Positions 63,834 to 64,000 of a DNA stretch of 64,000 nt are shown piece after piece. Under the pieces are notes generated by a model that did no database searches, was not told where the DNA came from, and worked only from the letters and a program-made list of their open reading frames with translations. This DNA comes from Ancrocorticia sp047501485. GTDB taxonomy: Bacteria; Actinomycetota; Actinomycetes; Actinomycetales; Actinomycetaceae. The position numbers were made by a program, and so were the translations under genes. The stretch covers positions 868,001 to 932,000 of the forward strand of contig JAZDRN010000001.1 of NCBI GenBank assembly GCA_047501485.1, written 5' to 3'. How positions within the stretch are numbered: the first letter of the stretch is position 1; every line of letters starts with the position of its first letter.

Positions 63834-64000
63834 AGCCGCCCGTGGCTTGCGATTTCTGGCAGTGTTCTCTTGGGAATCCTTTGCCGAGAGAACGGAAGAC
63901 AGGGTCTTTACGCGGAGGCACTTTGAGGAGCACCCGAGCGGCCAGATCTCTGCGACCGGGGGAGTACTCGCGAGACAGCCGGGAGACACAAGCGGCGCAG
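63834..64000. other. Window end, no gene supported
   Basis: The final 167 bases hold no start with a ribosome site and no recognised motif. Confidence 0.4.

Overview
The window reads as the chromosome of a high-G+C Actinomycetota bacterium. The signs are strong third-position G/C in most genes, frequent GTG starts, ATGA/GTGA stop-start overlaps, start codons placed right after -10 boxes (leaderless transcripts), and actinobacterial families such as a DUF7059-type methyltransferase, IrtAB/YbtPQ-like exporter pairs and DUF2252. No species can be named from sequence alone. An Actinomycetaceae-type organism is a guess.

Left third (1 to ~25.1 kb): a defence island of visibly lower G+C. It opens with an IS110-family transposase cut by the window edge, then an Mrr-type type IV restriction endonuclease and a small acetyltransferase. 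The core is a helicase/methyltransferase operon: a SNF2 helicase like DISARM DrmD, a 1551-residue adenine methyltransferase (DrmMI/PglX/Eco57I-like), a 2149-residue DEAD-box helicase with MrfA/DruE-type zinc and DUF1998-like parts and a nuclease-like tail, and a UvrD-type helicase with a ParE/RelE-like N-terminus. The 3' third of the methyltransferase gene is repeated, inverted and without a start, just downstream as a silent cassette. Three perfect inverted-repeat blocks (310, 354 and 54 bp) separate three variable segments, and a tyrosine recombinase gene follows. The layout predicts a shuffling methyltransferase whose catalytic part is constant and whose specificity part is exchangeable. 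The island ends with a PD-(D/E)XK-like nuclease candidate and a 5'-nucleotidase-family HAD protein.

Middle (25.3 to 45.5 kb): mostly housekeeping and accessory genes. These are an N5-glutamine-methyltransferase-like protein, a MazF-type toxin-antitoxin pair, a broken exonuclease/BRCT gene, a DUF2252 protein, a P-type cation ATPase, a HAD phosphatase followed by a HAD fragment, several small membrane-anchored proteins and a lipoprotein, a membrane protein/winged-helix pair, then a two-component system with its ABC transporter, and an SMI1/KNR4-type protein.

Right third (45.6 to 64 kb): a TetR-controlled operon of eight genes combines a heterodimeric ABC exporter-fold pair, a complete nickel/peptide-type (Dpp/Cnt-like) importer and an MFS exporter. 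This suggests metallophore handling without a biosynthesis gene in view. An alpha/beta hydrolase, a YtrA-type GntR regulator with its ABC transporter, a PepC/bleomycin-hydrolase aminopeptidase, two acetyltransferases and a DUF559-type protein follow. Tandem repeats of 20-22 bp occur at five places, in and between genes.

Starts were chosen by ribosome-binding-site and family-length arguments given per gene. No search or alignment could be run, so all family calls are from motif recognition.
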